From Candidatus Devosia phytovorans (GTDB lineage: Bacteria > Pseudomonadota > Alphaproteobacteria > Rhizobiales > Devosiaceae): DNA of 64,000 nucleotides. Both the position numbers and the translations under genes were made by a program. The notes beneath the pieces were generated by a model that saw only the letters and a list, made by a program, of their open reading frames with translations, was not told where the DNA came from and did not search any database. The DNA is taken from assembly GCA_029202405.1 (NCBI GenBank), contig CP119312.1, forward strand, positions 2,423,001-2,487,000, in the 5' to 3' direction. Shown here piece after piece: positions 33,657 through 41,975 of the stretch; position 1 is the stretch's first letter, and every line of letters starts with the position of its first letter.

Positions 33657-34691
33657 GTGACACACATGCCGGCCTTTCCCATCTCCCGACGTCTCTTTCT
33701 TGCCTCCGGCGCAGCGGCGCTGATCGCCTCGCGTACCAGCTTCGCGCAGGAATCGGCTTCCCTTGCTGGCGAAATACCGCCCGGCACAAAGCTTGTGGTT
33801 GGCGATCCCCAAACACAGCAAGCACTGATCCTTTCAGGGCTGATCGACGAGATCACCTTCGAGGTCGAGTGGACTAATCTCAGCGGTGGACCGCAGACAT
33901 CCGAAGCGTTCCGAGCCCGGGCGCTCGATGTCGGCTCGGTCGCGGAAATTCCGTCGATCTTCGCCAATTGGAACGACCTTCCTGTCCGCAACATCTCCTA
34001 TAAGGAGCGGGCCGATCCAATCGCTCACCCGATCTACCGCTTCGGCATTTCGCCGGGCGTGGAGGTCAAGAGCCTAGCCGATTTCCGCGGCAAACGCATC
34101 GCCTTCAGCCCCGGCCAGGCCCAGGGCGCATTGGTTCTTCGCGCCCTGCAGGCGGCCGGCCTTACCCGCGATGACGTGACGCTGGTGGAATTGCCCAGCA
34201 CGGGCGACGTCTACCCCGTATCGCTGGCCAGCAAGCAGGTGGATATCGCTCCGATCGGTGGCGTCAATATCCGCCGCTACATCAACCAGTATGGTCCCGA
34301 TGGCGCGACCCTGGTCGAGCATGGGCTCCGGGATGACCCAGGCCATCTCTACTCCCCACAATGGGTGCTGGACGACCCCGCCAAGGCCGCGGCATTGGCG
34401 CAATATGTCGGCCTTTGGGCGCGGGCCACCAAATGGGTCGACGCCAATCCCGAGACCTGGATTGCCGAATACTACGTCAAGAACCAGGGCCTTTCGGCCG
34501 ATGACGGCGCCTATCTGGTCGAGCTGACCGGCGAACAGGTCGTGCCCGAAAGCTGGGACGAGGTCGTTGCACGCCACCAGGCCACGATCGACCTGCTCGC
34601 CGTCGAGCTCGGCTACGAGCCCTATGACGCCGAACTGATCTTTGATCGTCGTTTCGAAAAACTGGGGGCCGCCGCCGTCGCCGCCCTTTAA
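33657..34691 (+). CDS. Sulfonate ABC transporter substrate-binding protein (SsuA-like)
   Basis: 344-residue periplasmic receptor for organosulfonates or related sulfur esters. The leader has a twin-arginine motif (ISRRLFLASGAAALIASR, cleavage near SFAQ), suggesting Tat export. The mature part has the SsuA/NMT1 pattern (FEVEWTNLSGGPQTSEAFRA, KSLADFRGKRIAFSPG, VDIAPIGG). GTG at 33657 or ATG at 33666 could be the start. First gene of an operon running at least to 40723; the 19-bp palindrome upstream implies sulfur-responsive control. Confidence 0.88.
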   Translation: MTHMPAFPISRRLFLASGAAALIASRTSFAQESASLAGEIPPGTKLVVGDPQTQQALILSGLIDEITFEVEWTNLSGGPQTSEAFRARALDVGSVAEIPSIFANWNDLPVRNISYKERADPIAHPIYRFGISPGVEVKSLADFRGKRIAFSPGQAQGALVLRALQAAGLTRDDVTLVELPSTGDVYPVSLASKQVDIAPIGGVNIRRYINQYGPDGATLVEHGLRDDPGHLYSPQWVLDDPAKAAALAQYVGLWARATKWVDANPETWIAEYYVKNQGLSADDGAYLVELTGEQVVPESWDEVVARHQATIDLLAVELGYEPYDAELIFDRRFEKLGAAAVAAL

Positions 34692-34718
34692 TCCCCGCAT
34701 CACCCGAGGAGACCCACA

Positions 34719-35597
34719 TTGACCTATCTCAGCAGCGGCGGAAGCCGGCACATAGACCTTTTGGGACAAGACGCAGAATACGGCATCCCCGTATCGAAGC
34801 CGAAGGAAACCCCACGCCCACGGCGACGACTGGGCCCCGGCCCGGCCATTCCTTTCGGCTTGCAGATCGGCCCGGCGGTACTGGTCGTGCTTTGGCTCCT
34901 CGGATCGACCTTCGGGTTGATCGACCCCCGCATCCTGCCGGCGCCGTGGACGGTGTTCGCCACGTTCGGGGAGTTGATCGCAGACGGGCGACTGCAGTCG
35001 AATTTCCTGACATCGGCTGGGCGCGCGGCGGCGGGCCTTGCAGGCGGCATCGCCATCGGCCTCGCCCTGGCGGTGCTTGCTGGTCTCTCCCGCGTCGGCG
35101 AGGCGCTGATAGACGGGCCTGTCCAGATCAAGCGTGCCGTCCCGACACTCGCCCTCATCCCTTTGTTGATCCTCTGGTTCGGCATCGGTGAAACGATGAA
35201 AGTCACGGTCATTACCCTAGGCGTGCTCGTGCCGATCTACATGCATACGCATAACGCGCTGCGCGGCATCGACAATCGCTATGTCGAACTGGCCGAAACG
35301 CTGCGTATGAGCCAACGCGACTTCCTGTTTCAGGTGGTTCTGCCCGGCGCCCTGCCCGGCTTCCTTCTCGGCCTGCGCTTTGCCGTAACGCTGTGCTGGG
35401 TGTCGCTGGTGGTGGTCGAGCAGATCAATGCCACCAGTGGCCTCGGCTACATGATCGAGCTGGCCCGAACCTATGGCCAGACCCAGATCATTCTCGTCGG
35501 CCTCGTCACCTATGCCTTTCTCGGTCTCGTCTCGGACGGTCTCGTTCGCCTGCTCGAAAGGAAGCTGCTGTCATGGCGCCGTACACTCGCAAACTGA
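34719..35597 (+). CDS. Sulfonate ABC transporter permease (SsuC-like)
   Basis: 292-residue inner-membrane permease from a TTG at 34719, preceded by GAGGAG at good spacing. The BPD_transp_1 domain has PTLALIPLLILWFGIGETMKV near 145 and the EAA loop (YVELAETLRMSQRDFLFQVVLPGALPG) near 190, as in SsuC/TauC. The first 35 residues are hydrophilic and Pro/Arg-rich, a common extension. It overlaps the ATPase gene by 25 nt. Confidence 0.92.
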   Translation: MTYLSSGGSRHIDLLGQDAEYGIPVSKPKETPRPRRRLGPGPAIPFGLQIGPAVLVVLWLLGSTFGLIDPRILPAPWTVFATFGELIADGRLQSNFLTSAGRAAAGLAGGIAIGLALAVLAGLSRVGEALIDGPVQIKRAVPTLALIPLLILWFGIGETMKVTVITLGVLVPIYMHTHNALRGIDNRYVELAETLRMSQRDFLFQVVLPGALPGFLLGLRFAVTLCWVSLVVVEQINATSGLGYMIELARTYGQTQIILVGLVTYAFLGLVSDGLVRLLERKLLSWRRTLAN

Positions 35598-36310
35598 ACG
35601 CCGTCCATGTCCGCAGCCTGACCCGGCGCTTCGGTGACAATACCATTCTCGACGATGTCGATCTCGACATTGCCCCGGGCGAATTCGTCGCCCTGCTCGG
35701 CAAGAGCGGCTCGGGAAAGTCCACCTTCCTGCGGGCACTGGCCGGCATCGACTATGAGGTCGAGGGCACAGGCACACTGGAGGCGCCGGACCAGCTCTCG
35801 GTCGTCTTCCAGGACGCCCGTCTCCTGCCATGGCGCAATGTCATCCAGAACGTAACTCTCGGCCTCGGTGGCGGCGAAGGACAGGACGCCGGGCGCCGGG
35901 CTCTTTCGGAGGTTGGGCTGGGTGGTCGCGAAGAGGCGTGGCCCATCCAACTCTCAGGGGGCGAACAGCAGCGCGTTGCACTGGCCCGGTCCCTGGTCCG
36001 CGAACCAGCCTTGTTGCTGGCCGACGAACCCTTCGGCGCCCTCGATGCGCTGACCCGGCTCAAGATGCACGATCTGCTGCGCGAGCTTTGCGCCCGGCAC
36101 CAACCTGCCGTCCTGCTCGTCACCCATGATGTCGACGAAGCCATCTCGCTCGCCGACCGCATTCTGGTGCTCGATCAAGGGCGCTTCGTCGAGGATTTGA
36201 GCGTCGACCTGCCCGCGCCGCGCGACCATGGCACGCCGCGCTTTGCCGAAATCCGCAATCATCTTCTGGCCCGGCTCGGTGTCGAGCGGGCGGAACGTCA
36301 GGCTGCCTGA
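35573..36310 (+). CDS. Sulfonate ABC transporter ATP-binding protein (SsuB-like)
   Basis: 245-residue ATPase. Walker A GKSGSGKST near residue 42, Q-loop VFQDARLLPWRNV (the LLPW form is characteristic of nitrate/sulfonate/taurine ATPases), signature LSGGEQQR near 136, Walker B with LADEPFGALD, and H-loop LVTHDVDEAISLADR. The ATG at 35573 lies within the permease gene (25-nt overlap), and the monooxygenase gene starts 11 nt after its stop. Confidence 0.93.
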   Translation: MAPYTRKLNAVHVRSLTRRFGDNTILDDVDLDIAPGEFVALLGKSGSGKSTFLRALAGIDYEVEGTGTLEAPDQLSVVFQDARLLPWRNVIQNVTLGLGGGEGQDAGRRALSEVGLGGREEAWPIQLSGGEQQRVALARSLVREPALLLADEPFGALDALTRLKMHDLLRELCARHQPAVLLVTHDVDEAISLADRILVLDQGRFVEDLSVDLPAPRDHGTPRFAEIRNHLLARLGVERAERQAA

Positions 36311-36321
36311 GGAGAAAACCC

Positions 36322-37686
36322 ATGACCGACCGCAAGCGACAGATGAAGCTGGGCGCCTTCATCATGGCCACCGGCCACCATGTGGCCGCCTGGCGCCATC
36401 CGCAGTCCCAAGCCGATGCCAGCCACAATATCGACCACTACCGCGAACTGGCGCAGACGGCCGAGCGCGGTCTGTTCGACCTGGTTTTCGTCGCCGACAG
36501 CCCGGCTGGCTGGGAGCGCGCCAAGGACCCCGAGGCCCTGCGCCGGGCAAGTCATGGCGCTCATTTCGAGCCGGTAACCCTATGGGCGGCGCTGTCGCAG
36601 GTGACCCACAATATCGGCTTTGTCGCCACTGCCTCGACCACCTATGAGGATCCCTATCTGCTAGCACGAAAGTTCGCCTCGCTCGACCACATCAGCAAGG
36701 GTCGCGCGGCCTGGAATGTGGTGACGACGGGCGCGGACGTCTCCAGGAATTTCACCATTCCCGGTCACCCCGCCCATGCGGATCGTTACAGCCGAGCGGA
36801 GGAATTTGTCGATCTGGTCAAGGGGCTCTGGGATTCCTACGAGGACGATGCCTTCATCCGTGACAAGGAGAGCGGCATCTATCTCGACCCCGACAAGGTG
36901 CATCAACTCAATCACCAGGGCGCGCAATTCTCGGTCGCAGGACCGCTCAATGTCGCTCGCTCGCCGCAGGGATATCCTGTCATCGTGCAGGCGGGCGCTT
37001 CGGAGGCCGGTCGCGAACTGGCGGCACGCACCGCCGAGATGATCTTTACCGCCAATCAGACCATCGAGGATGCGCAGGAATTCTACAGTGACGTGAAGGG
37101 CCGGCTCGCCCGCTATGGCCGCCGGCGGGACGACCTGCTCATCAGTCCCGGAATTTTTCCCGTGCTGGGCGGCACGGAAAAAGAGGCGAAGGACAATCAC
37201 GACTATATCCAGTCGCTGATCCATCCCTCGATCGCCTGGAATATCCTGCAGCGCCACTACAAGGACGTGGACCTCTCCGGCTATTCGCTTGACGACAAGG
37301 CACCGCCCCTGCCGCCGAGCACCGAGCTCAACAAGAGCCGGCTCAAGCTGGTCACCGACCTGGTCGAACGCAATGGCCTTACGCTGCGCGAACTCTATCT
37401 GGCCGTAGCCGGCGCGCGCGGACATCGCGAAGTGGTCGGAACGCCCGAGCAGATTGCCGACGCCATGCAGGACTGGTTCGAGCATGGTGCCGCCGATGCT
37501 TTCAACATCATGCCGCCCATCCTGCCAACCGGCCTTACCGACTTCGTCGATCAGGTTGTTCCGATCCTGCAACGCCGTGGCCTGTTCCGCACCGAATATG
37601 AAGGCACGACGCTGCGCGAGAACCTTGGCCTTTCCCGCCCCGTTAATAGCTTTGCGGCACTGCGGGAAACCCGCGCTGCGGTTTGA
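36322..37686 (+). CDS. FMN-dependent monooxygenase, NtaA/SnaA/DmoA (SfnG-like) family
   Basis: 454-residue luciferase-like monooxygenase needing reduced FMN from a partner reductase. Typical NtaA/DmoA segments are KLGAFIMATGHHVAAWRHP at the start, the FVADSPAGWERAKDPE stretch, the YLLARKFASLDHISKGRAAWNVVTT core near 110-135, and PVIVQAGASEAGRELAARTAE near 220. Family members oxidise dimethyl sulfide, nitrilotriacetate or sulfur compounds; position after an SsuABC set suggests an organosulfur substrate. A decayed relative of this gene is at 46187-46400. Confidence 0.92.
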   Translation: MTDRKRQMKLGAFIMATGHHVAAWRHPQSQADASHNIDHYRELAQTAERGLFDLVFVADSPAGWERAKDPEALRRASHGAHFEPVTLWAALSQVTHNIGFVATASTTYEDPYLLARKFASLDHISKGRAAWNVVTTGADVSRNFTIPGHPAHADRYSRAEEFVDLVKGLWDSYEDDAFIRDKESGIYLDPDKVHQLNHQGAQFSVAGPLNVARSPQGYPVIVQAGASEAGRELAARTAEMIFTANQTIEDAQEFYSDVKGRLARYGRRRDDLLISPGIFPVLGGTEKEAKDNHDYIQSLIHPSIAWNILQRHYKDVDLSGYSLDDKAPPLPPSTELNKSRLKLVTDLVERNGLTLRELYLAVAGARGHREVVGTPEQIADAMQDWFEHGAADAFNIMPPILPTGLTDFVDQVVPILQRRGLFRTEYEGTTLRENLGLSRPVNSFAALRETRAAV

Positions 37687-37704
37687 TGGAACAAGGATAG
37701 ATCA

Positions 37705-38742
37705 ATGACTGACTATCGCAATCTCGGTGCCAGTGCCCTCAAGGTCTCGCGCCTCTCGCTCGGAACGATGATGTTCGGCGGGCCAACCGACGAGCCGACC
37801 TCCAAGCGCATCATCGACTCTGCGCGTGAGCATGGCATCAACTTCATCGACACCGCCGACGTCTACAACAAGGGTGTCTCCGAGGAGATTGTTGGCAGGG
37901 CGATCAAGGCACAGCGCGATGACTGGGTGATCGCCACCAAATTCGTCAACGCCACCGGCGCCGGACCGAACAGCGGCGGCTATTCGCGCAAGTGGGTTTA
38001 CCAGGCCGTCGAAGCGAGCCTACGCCGGCTCGACACGGACTATATCGACATCCTCTACTTCCACCGCGCCGTTTTCGACGCCCGGCCGGAAGAACCCTTG
38101 CGGGCGATTGCCGAGCTGATCGCAGCCGGCAAGCTGCGCTATTTCGGCGTGTCCAATTTCCGCGGCTGGCGCATCGCCCAGATCTCACATCTGGCCGACC
38201 AGCTCGGCATCGACCGACCGATCGTCAGTCAGCCGCTCTACAACATCGTCAATCGCACAGCAGAAACCGAACAGCTTCCAGCTGCCGCCGCATATGGCCT
38301 GGGTGTTGTGCCCTATAGCCCCCTCGCTCGCGGCGTGCTCACTGCCAAGTATGCCCCTGGAGCCGAGCCGCACGCCGATAGCCGCGCCGGGCGCGGCGAC
38401 AAGCGTATTGCCGAAACCGAATGGCGCCCGGAGTCCATCGCCATAGCGCAAAAGATTGCCGTCCACCTCAAGGGGCGCGGCATCACGCCGAGTGAATTCG
38501 CCGTCGCCTGGGTGCTGAACAATCCCTATGTCACCGCCGCCATTGCCGGCCCGCGAACCGAAGAGCAGTGGACGACCTACCTCAAGGCTTTGGAAGTGAC
38601 GCTGACTGCCGAGGACGAGGCACTGATCGATGACCTTGTGCCGCAGGGCCATGCTTCGACCCATGGTTTCATCGACCCAGGTCACCCGCTTGAGGGCCGA
38701 CCGGGGGCCGGCGCCCGGCAGCTCAACCGCAATGTCACCTAG
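37705..38742 (+). CDS. Aldo/keto reductase
   Basis: 345-residue NADPH-dependent AKR barrel. The catalytic set is visible: Asp in FIDTADVYNKG, Tyr in the same motif, Lys in VIATKF and His in LYFHRAVF; the NADP-binding C-terminal GPRTEEQWTTYLKAL motif is also present. It sits 18 nt after the monooxygenase in the sulfonate operon and could reduce an aldehyde released by desulfonation; that role is inferred. The subfamily resembles YajO/Gfo-like AKR. Confidence 0.92.
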   Translation: MTDYRNLGASALKVSRLSLGTMMFGGPTDEPTSKRIIDSAREHGINFIDTADVYNKGVSEEIVGRAIKAQRDDWVIATKFVNATGAGPNSGGYSRKWVYQAVEASLRRLDTDYIDILYFHRAVFDARPEEPLRAIAELIAAGKLRYFGVSNFRGWRIAQISHLADQLGIDRPIVSQPLYNIVNRTAETEQLPAAAAYGLGVVPYSPLARGVLTAKYAPGAEPHADSRAGRGDKRIAETEWRPESIAIAQKIAVHLKGRGITPSEFAVAWVLNNPYVTAAIAGPRTEEQWTTYLKALEVTLTAEDEALIDDLVPQGHASTHGFIDPGHPLEGRPGAGARQLNRNVT

Positions 38743-38751
38743 GACTGAACG

Positions 38752-39603
38752 ATGACGCTGCATCAGTCGACACAATCCGTGCATGCCGCCCAGGCCCAAG
38801 AGGCGCTGTTCCGGCGGTATCGCGAGCCGCTTCCCATAGCGGCAGCCAACTGGAACGAGACCATCGCCGGTCTTGTCGCCCATAGGTCGGTGCGCGTTTT
38901 CCGCGACCAGTCCCTGCCCCCCGGCACCCTGGAAACCCTGGTGGCCGCAGCGCAGTCAGCTCCGTCCTCGTCCAATATCCAAGCCTGGAGCGTGGTGGCG
39001 ATCGAAGATCCGACTCGTAAGGCGCGGCTATCGCAGCTCGCGGGCAATCAGCGCCATATCGAGCAGGCGCCTCTCTTCCTGGTTTTTGTCGCCGATCTCG
39101 CCCGTGCCTCGGCCATTGCCGCGCAAGATGGCGTCGAGCTCGAAGGGGCTCACTATACCGAGTCCTTCCTGCTTGCGACGATTGACGCCACGCTGGCAGC
39201 GCAAAATGCCCTGGTGGCCGCGGAATCCCTGGGCCTTGGCACCGTCTATATCGGCGCGCTGCGCAATCACCCGGAAGCCGTTGCTGCCGAACTGGGCCTT
39301 CCCGATCTCGCCTATGCCGTCTTCGGCCTCGTCGTCGGAATCCCCGACGAGACCCGACCGGCGTCGGTAAAACCGCGGCTACCTCAAGATGCCGTGCTGC
39401 ATCGCGAGCGCTACGACCTCGGGCAGCAGACCGGGCCCATACAACGGCACGACGATCACGCCATCGCCTTCCGGCGCGAACAACAATTGCCGGTGCAGGG
39501 CTGGAGCGAGCTGGTGGTCGATCGCCTGCGCTCGGTGGAGGCGCTCAAAGGGCGGCACGTGCTGCGTTCAGTGCTGAACCGGCTCGGTTTTCAGCTTCGC
39601 TAA
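38752..39603 (+). CDS. NfsA/FRP-type nitroreductase-family flavoprotein
   Basis: 283-residue FMN protein. The nitroreductase fold shows in LVAHRSVRVFRDQSLPPGTLETLVAAAQSAPSSSNIQAWSVV (residues 42-82), AGNQRHIEQAPLFLVFVAD, and ESLGLGTVYIGALRNHPEAVAAELGLP near 165; the layout matches NADPH-dependent NfsA/Frp reductases. In this operon it may be the reductase that supplies FMNH2 to the two luciferase-like monooxygenases, in addition to the separate reductase at 44190. Confidence 0.87.
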   Translation: MTLHQSTQSVHAAQAQEALFRRYREPLPIAAANWNETIAGLVAHRSVRVFRDQSLPPGTLETLVAAAQSAPSSSNIQAWSVVAIEDPTRKARLSQLAGNQRHIEQAPLFLVFVADLARASAIAAQDGVELEGAHYTESFLLATIDATLAAQNALVAAESLGLGTVYIGALRNHPEAVAAELGLPDLAYAVFGLVVGIPDETRPASVKPRLPQDAVLHRERYDLGQQTGPIQRHDDHAIAFRREQQLPVQGWSELVVDRLRSVEALKGRHVLRSVLNRLGFQLR

Positions 39604-39625
39604 CGGTCATCAACGGGAGACAGTC

Positions 39626-40723
39626 ATGAGCGAGAGTTCCGAATTTCTTTGGTACATCCCCAACCAGGTCGTGCCTGGCCATCGCGGGGATGAGGTGACG
39701 GCCAACCACAACAGCCTCGATGCGCTGACGGCTCAGGCCGAAGCGCTCGAACGGCACGGTTGGGGCGGTGCACTGATCGGCACCGGGTGGGGCCGCCCCG
39801 ACACGTTCACCGTCGCCACTGCTCTTACGGCGCGAACCAAGACATTCGAACCCTTGATCGCGATCCGTCCGGGCTATTGGCGTCCGGCCAACTTCGCTTC
39901 CGCCGCTGCAACTCTCGATCACCTCAGCAATGGCCGCGTCCGGATCAACATCGTTTCCGGTCAGGACAATCTGGCCGCCTATGGCGACAGCGAGGGCGAT
40001 CAGGCGCATCGATATGGCCGGACCAAGGAATTCATGCGCTTGGTGCGCAGGCTCTGGACCGAGGAAAACGTCACCTTCGACGGCGAGCATTTCAGCGTCG
40101 CGGACAGCACGGTGACGCCACGCCCCTTCGCCCGCCCCGGTCGACCGCATCCGCGGCTCTATTTCGGTGGCGCCTCCGAAGCGGCCGAGCGGGTGGCCGC
40201 GACAGAAGCCGATGTGCAGCTTTTCTGGGGTGAACCGCTCGACGGTGTCGCCGAACGGATCGATCGGCTGAAGGCCCTCGCCAAGACCCTTGATCGCGAC
40301 CTCCCACCGCTCGAATTCGGCCTGCGCATTACCACTTTCGTGCGCGACACCACCGAGCAGGCTTGGACCGATGCCGAAGCCAAGGTGGTCAAGATGGCAG
40401 AAAACCAGAGCGGTCAGTGGAACGACCATCGCCGCCATGTGGCCATCGGCCAGCAGCGCTTGCTTGAACTGCAAAGCCGGGGCGACGTGCTGGACGACAA
40501 TCTCTATACCGCCCCGGGCAAGTTCGGCGGCGGCGGCGCAGGAACGACATGGCTGGTTGGCTCGGCCGAAGATGTCGCGGCATCGTTGCTCAAGTACCAG
40601 GCCCTGGGCATCCGCCACTTCGTGCTTTCGGATACGCCTTATCTCCAGGAGATCGAACGACAGGGCGAACGTCTTCTCCCACTGTTGAGGGCGCGGGGCC
40701 TTTCAGTGCAGCAAGCCGTTTAG
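39626..40723 (+). CDS. ssuD: Alkanesulfonate monooxygenase-like enzyme (SsuD family)
   Basis: 365-residue FMNH2-dependent luciferase-family monooxygenase that cleaves the C-S bond of sulfonates to an aldehyde and sulfite. SsuD-like motifs: LEALERHGWGGALIGTGWGRPDTF, LIAIRPGYWRPANFASAAATLDHLSNGRVRINIVSGQ (residues 70-110) and YFGGASEAAERVAA. The C-terminal GTTWLVGSAEDVAASLLKYQALGIRHFVLSDTPYLQE is also typical. Last gene of the sulfonate operon; 22 nt after the nitroreductase-like gene. Which sulfonate it uses is unknown. Confidence 0.92.
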   Translation: MSESSEFLWYIPNQVVPGHRGDEVTANHNSLDALTAQAEALERHGWGGALIGTGWGRPDTFTVATALTARTKTFEPLIAIRPGYWRPANFASAAATLDHLSNGRVRINIVSGQDNLAAYGDSEGDQAHRYGRTKEFMRLVRRLWTEENVTFDGEHFSVADSTVTPRPFARPGRPHPRLYFGGASEAAERVAATEADVQLFWGEPLDGVAERIDRLKALAKTLDRDLPPLEFGLRITTFVRDTTEQAWTDAEAKVVKMAENQSGQWNDHRRHVAIGQQRLLELQSRGDVLDDNLYTAPGKFGGGGAGTTWLVGSAEDVAASLLKYQALGIRHFVLSDTPYLQEIERQGERLLPLLRARGLSVQQAV

Positions 40724-40807
40724 ACTTCTGAGGGGCGGTCGACAAAGTGCCTGATCGCCCTCCTCGGCTGATGTCCTCGCGTGTAAAGCGCCACCAGTCG
40801 AAATTAA

Positions 40808-40826
40808 CTCTAGAAGATCGATAGAC
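40808..40826. promoter_or_regulatory. Palindrome (C/G)TCTA-N9-TAGAC, site 2 (upstream of rhodanese)
   Basis: CTCTAGAAGATCGATAGAC has the same 19-bp architecture with one mismatch in the left half-site, in the 250-bp gap before the rhodanese/YeeE operon. Confidence 0.55.
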
Positions 40827-40972
40827 AATATATTCCGTCACAAACCACTCTCGCGGCAAAGCAATCTTGTCACCCGCCACAATTTGGCCATCTGTGCTTT
40901 GAATTTCCCCTCCCCTTTTTCGCATCATTGCTTCAACGGCAACAAGCCGTGACTGGAAGCAAGCGAGGCAAC

Positions 40973-41902
40973 ATGCATTCCACTTTGAAAGCTTTGGCGA
41001 CGGCGACGTCCGCCATTCTCCTCACCGGTATTTCCTTTGCTGCCGCTGCGCAGGAAGGACCCTTGGTCACCGCCGAATGGGTGCAGGAAAACCTGCAGAA
41101 CCCGGACGTGCGCATTTTTGAAGTGAGCGTCGATACAGGCGTCTATGAACGCGGCCACATCCCCGGCGCAATCAACCTCGCCTGGCACACCGATCTCGTC
41201 GATCCGATCCGTCGCGACATCGTCAGCCGCGACAATTTCGAGGCCCTGCTGCAGGAAGCCGGTGTCGACGAGGACACGACCGTGGTTCTCTATGGCGACA
41301 ACAACAACTGGTTCGCCGCTTGGGGCGCCTGGGTGTTCGACATCCATGGCCTGGGCGAGGTGAAGCTCCTCGACGGCGGCCGCAAGTATTGGGAAGCGCA
41401 GGGCCTGCCACTCGATACAGCGACGCCGGAGTACGCGACTTCGGCGATCGATCTGCCGACCGAGCCGGCCGACCTGCGCGCGCGTCTCGTCGACGTGCTC
41501 GAAGTCGTCGAGGGCGGTGCCGACGTATCGCTGGTCGATATCCGTGGTCCCAAGGAATATAGCGGCGAGATCTTCGCGCCTGAAGGCGTCCAGGAACTTT
41601 CCATTCGCGCCGGCCATATCCCAGGTGCGGTGAACTTCCCCTGGGGCGGCGCCGTCAATGAGGATGGCCGCTTCAAGTCTGCCGACGAACTCAAGGCTGC
41701 CTTTGCAGATCTTGGCATCGATGGCTCCAAGCCGATCATCACCTATTGCCGCATTGGCGAACGCTCGAGCCATACCTGGTTCGTGCTGAGCCGGATCCTC
41801 GGCTACGAGGTGCGCAACTATGACGGCTCGTGGACAGAATACGGCAATGCCGTTGGCGTGCCGATCGAAAATCCCTCGGGCACGGTCTGGGGTAAGATCT
41901 GA
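40973..41902 (+). CDS. Exported two-domain rhodanese (thiosulfate/3-mercaptopyruvate sulfurtransferase)
   Basis: 309 residues with a signal peptide (MHSTLKALATATSAILLTGI, cleavage near AAAQ). Two rhodanese domains follow: an inactive N-terminal one (VFEVSVDTGVYERGHIPGAIN-type) and a C-terminal one with catalytic Cys 259 in ITYCRIGERSSHTW, the loop of thiosulfate-type enzymes. Start chosen at 40973 because it begins the signal peptide. It lies 73 nt upstream of a YeeE/YedE membrane protein, suggesting that sulfane sulfur is handled in the periplasm and passed to the transporter. Confidence 0.9.
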   Translation: MHSTLKALATATSAILLTGISFAAAAQEGPLVTAEWVQENLQNPDVRIFEVSVDTGVYERGHIPGAINLAWHTDLVDPIRRDIVSRDNFEALLQEAGVDEDTTVVLYGDNNNWFAAWGAWVFDIHGLGEVKLLDGGRKYWEAQGLPLDTATPEYATSAIDLPTEPADLRARLVDVLEVVEGGADVSLVDIRGPKEYSGEIFAPEGVQELSIRAGHIPGAVNFPWGGAVNEDGRFKSADELKAAFADLGIDGSKPIITYCRIGERSSHTWFVLSRILGYEVRNYDGSWTEYGNAVGVPIENPSGTVWGKI

Positions 41903-41975
41903 TCCATCCGATCGGGCACGGTGACTACCGGCGGGCGCCTTACGGCGTCCGCTTTATCTGTTCTGGGGGCTATAC

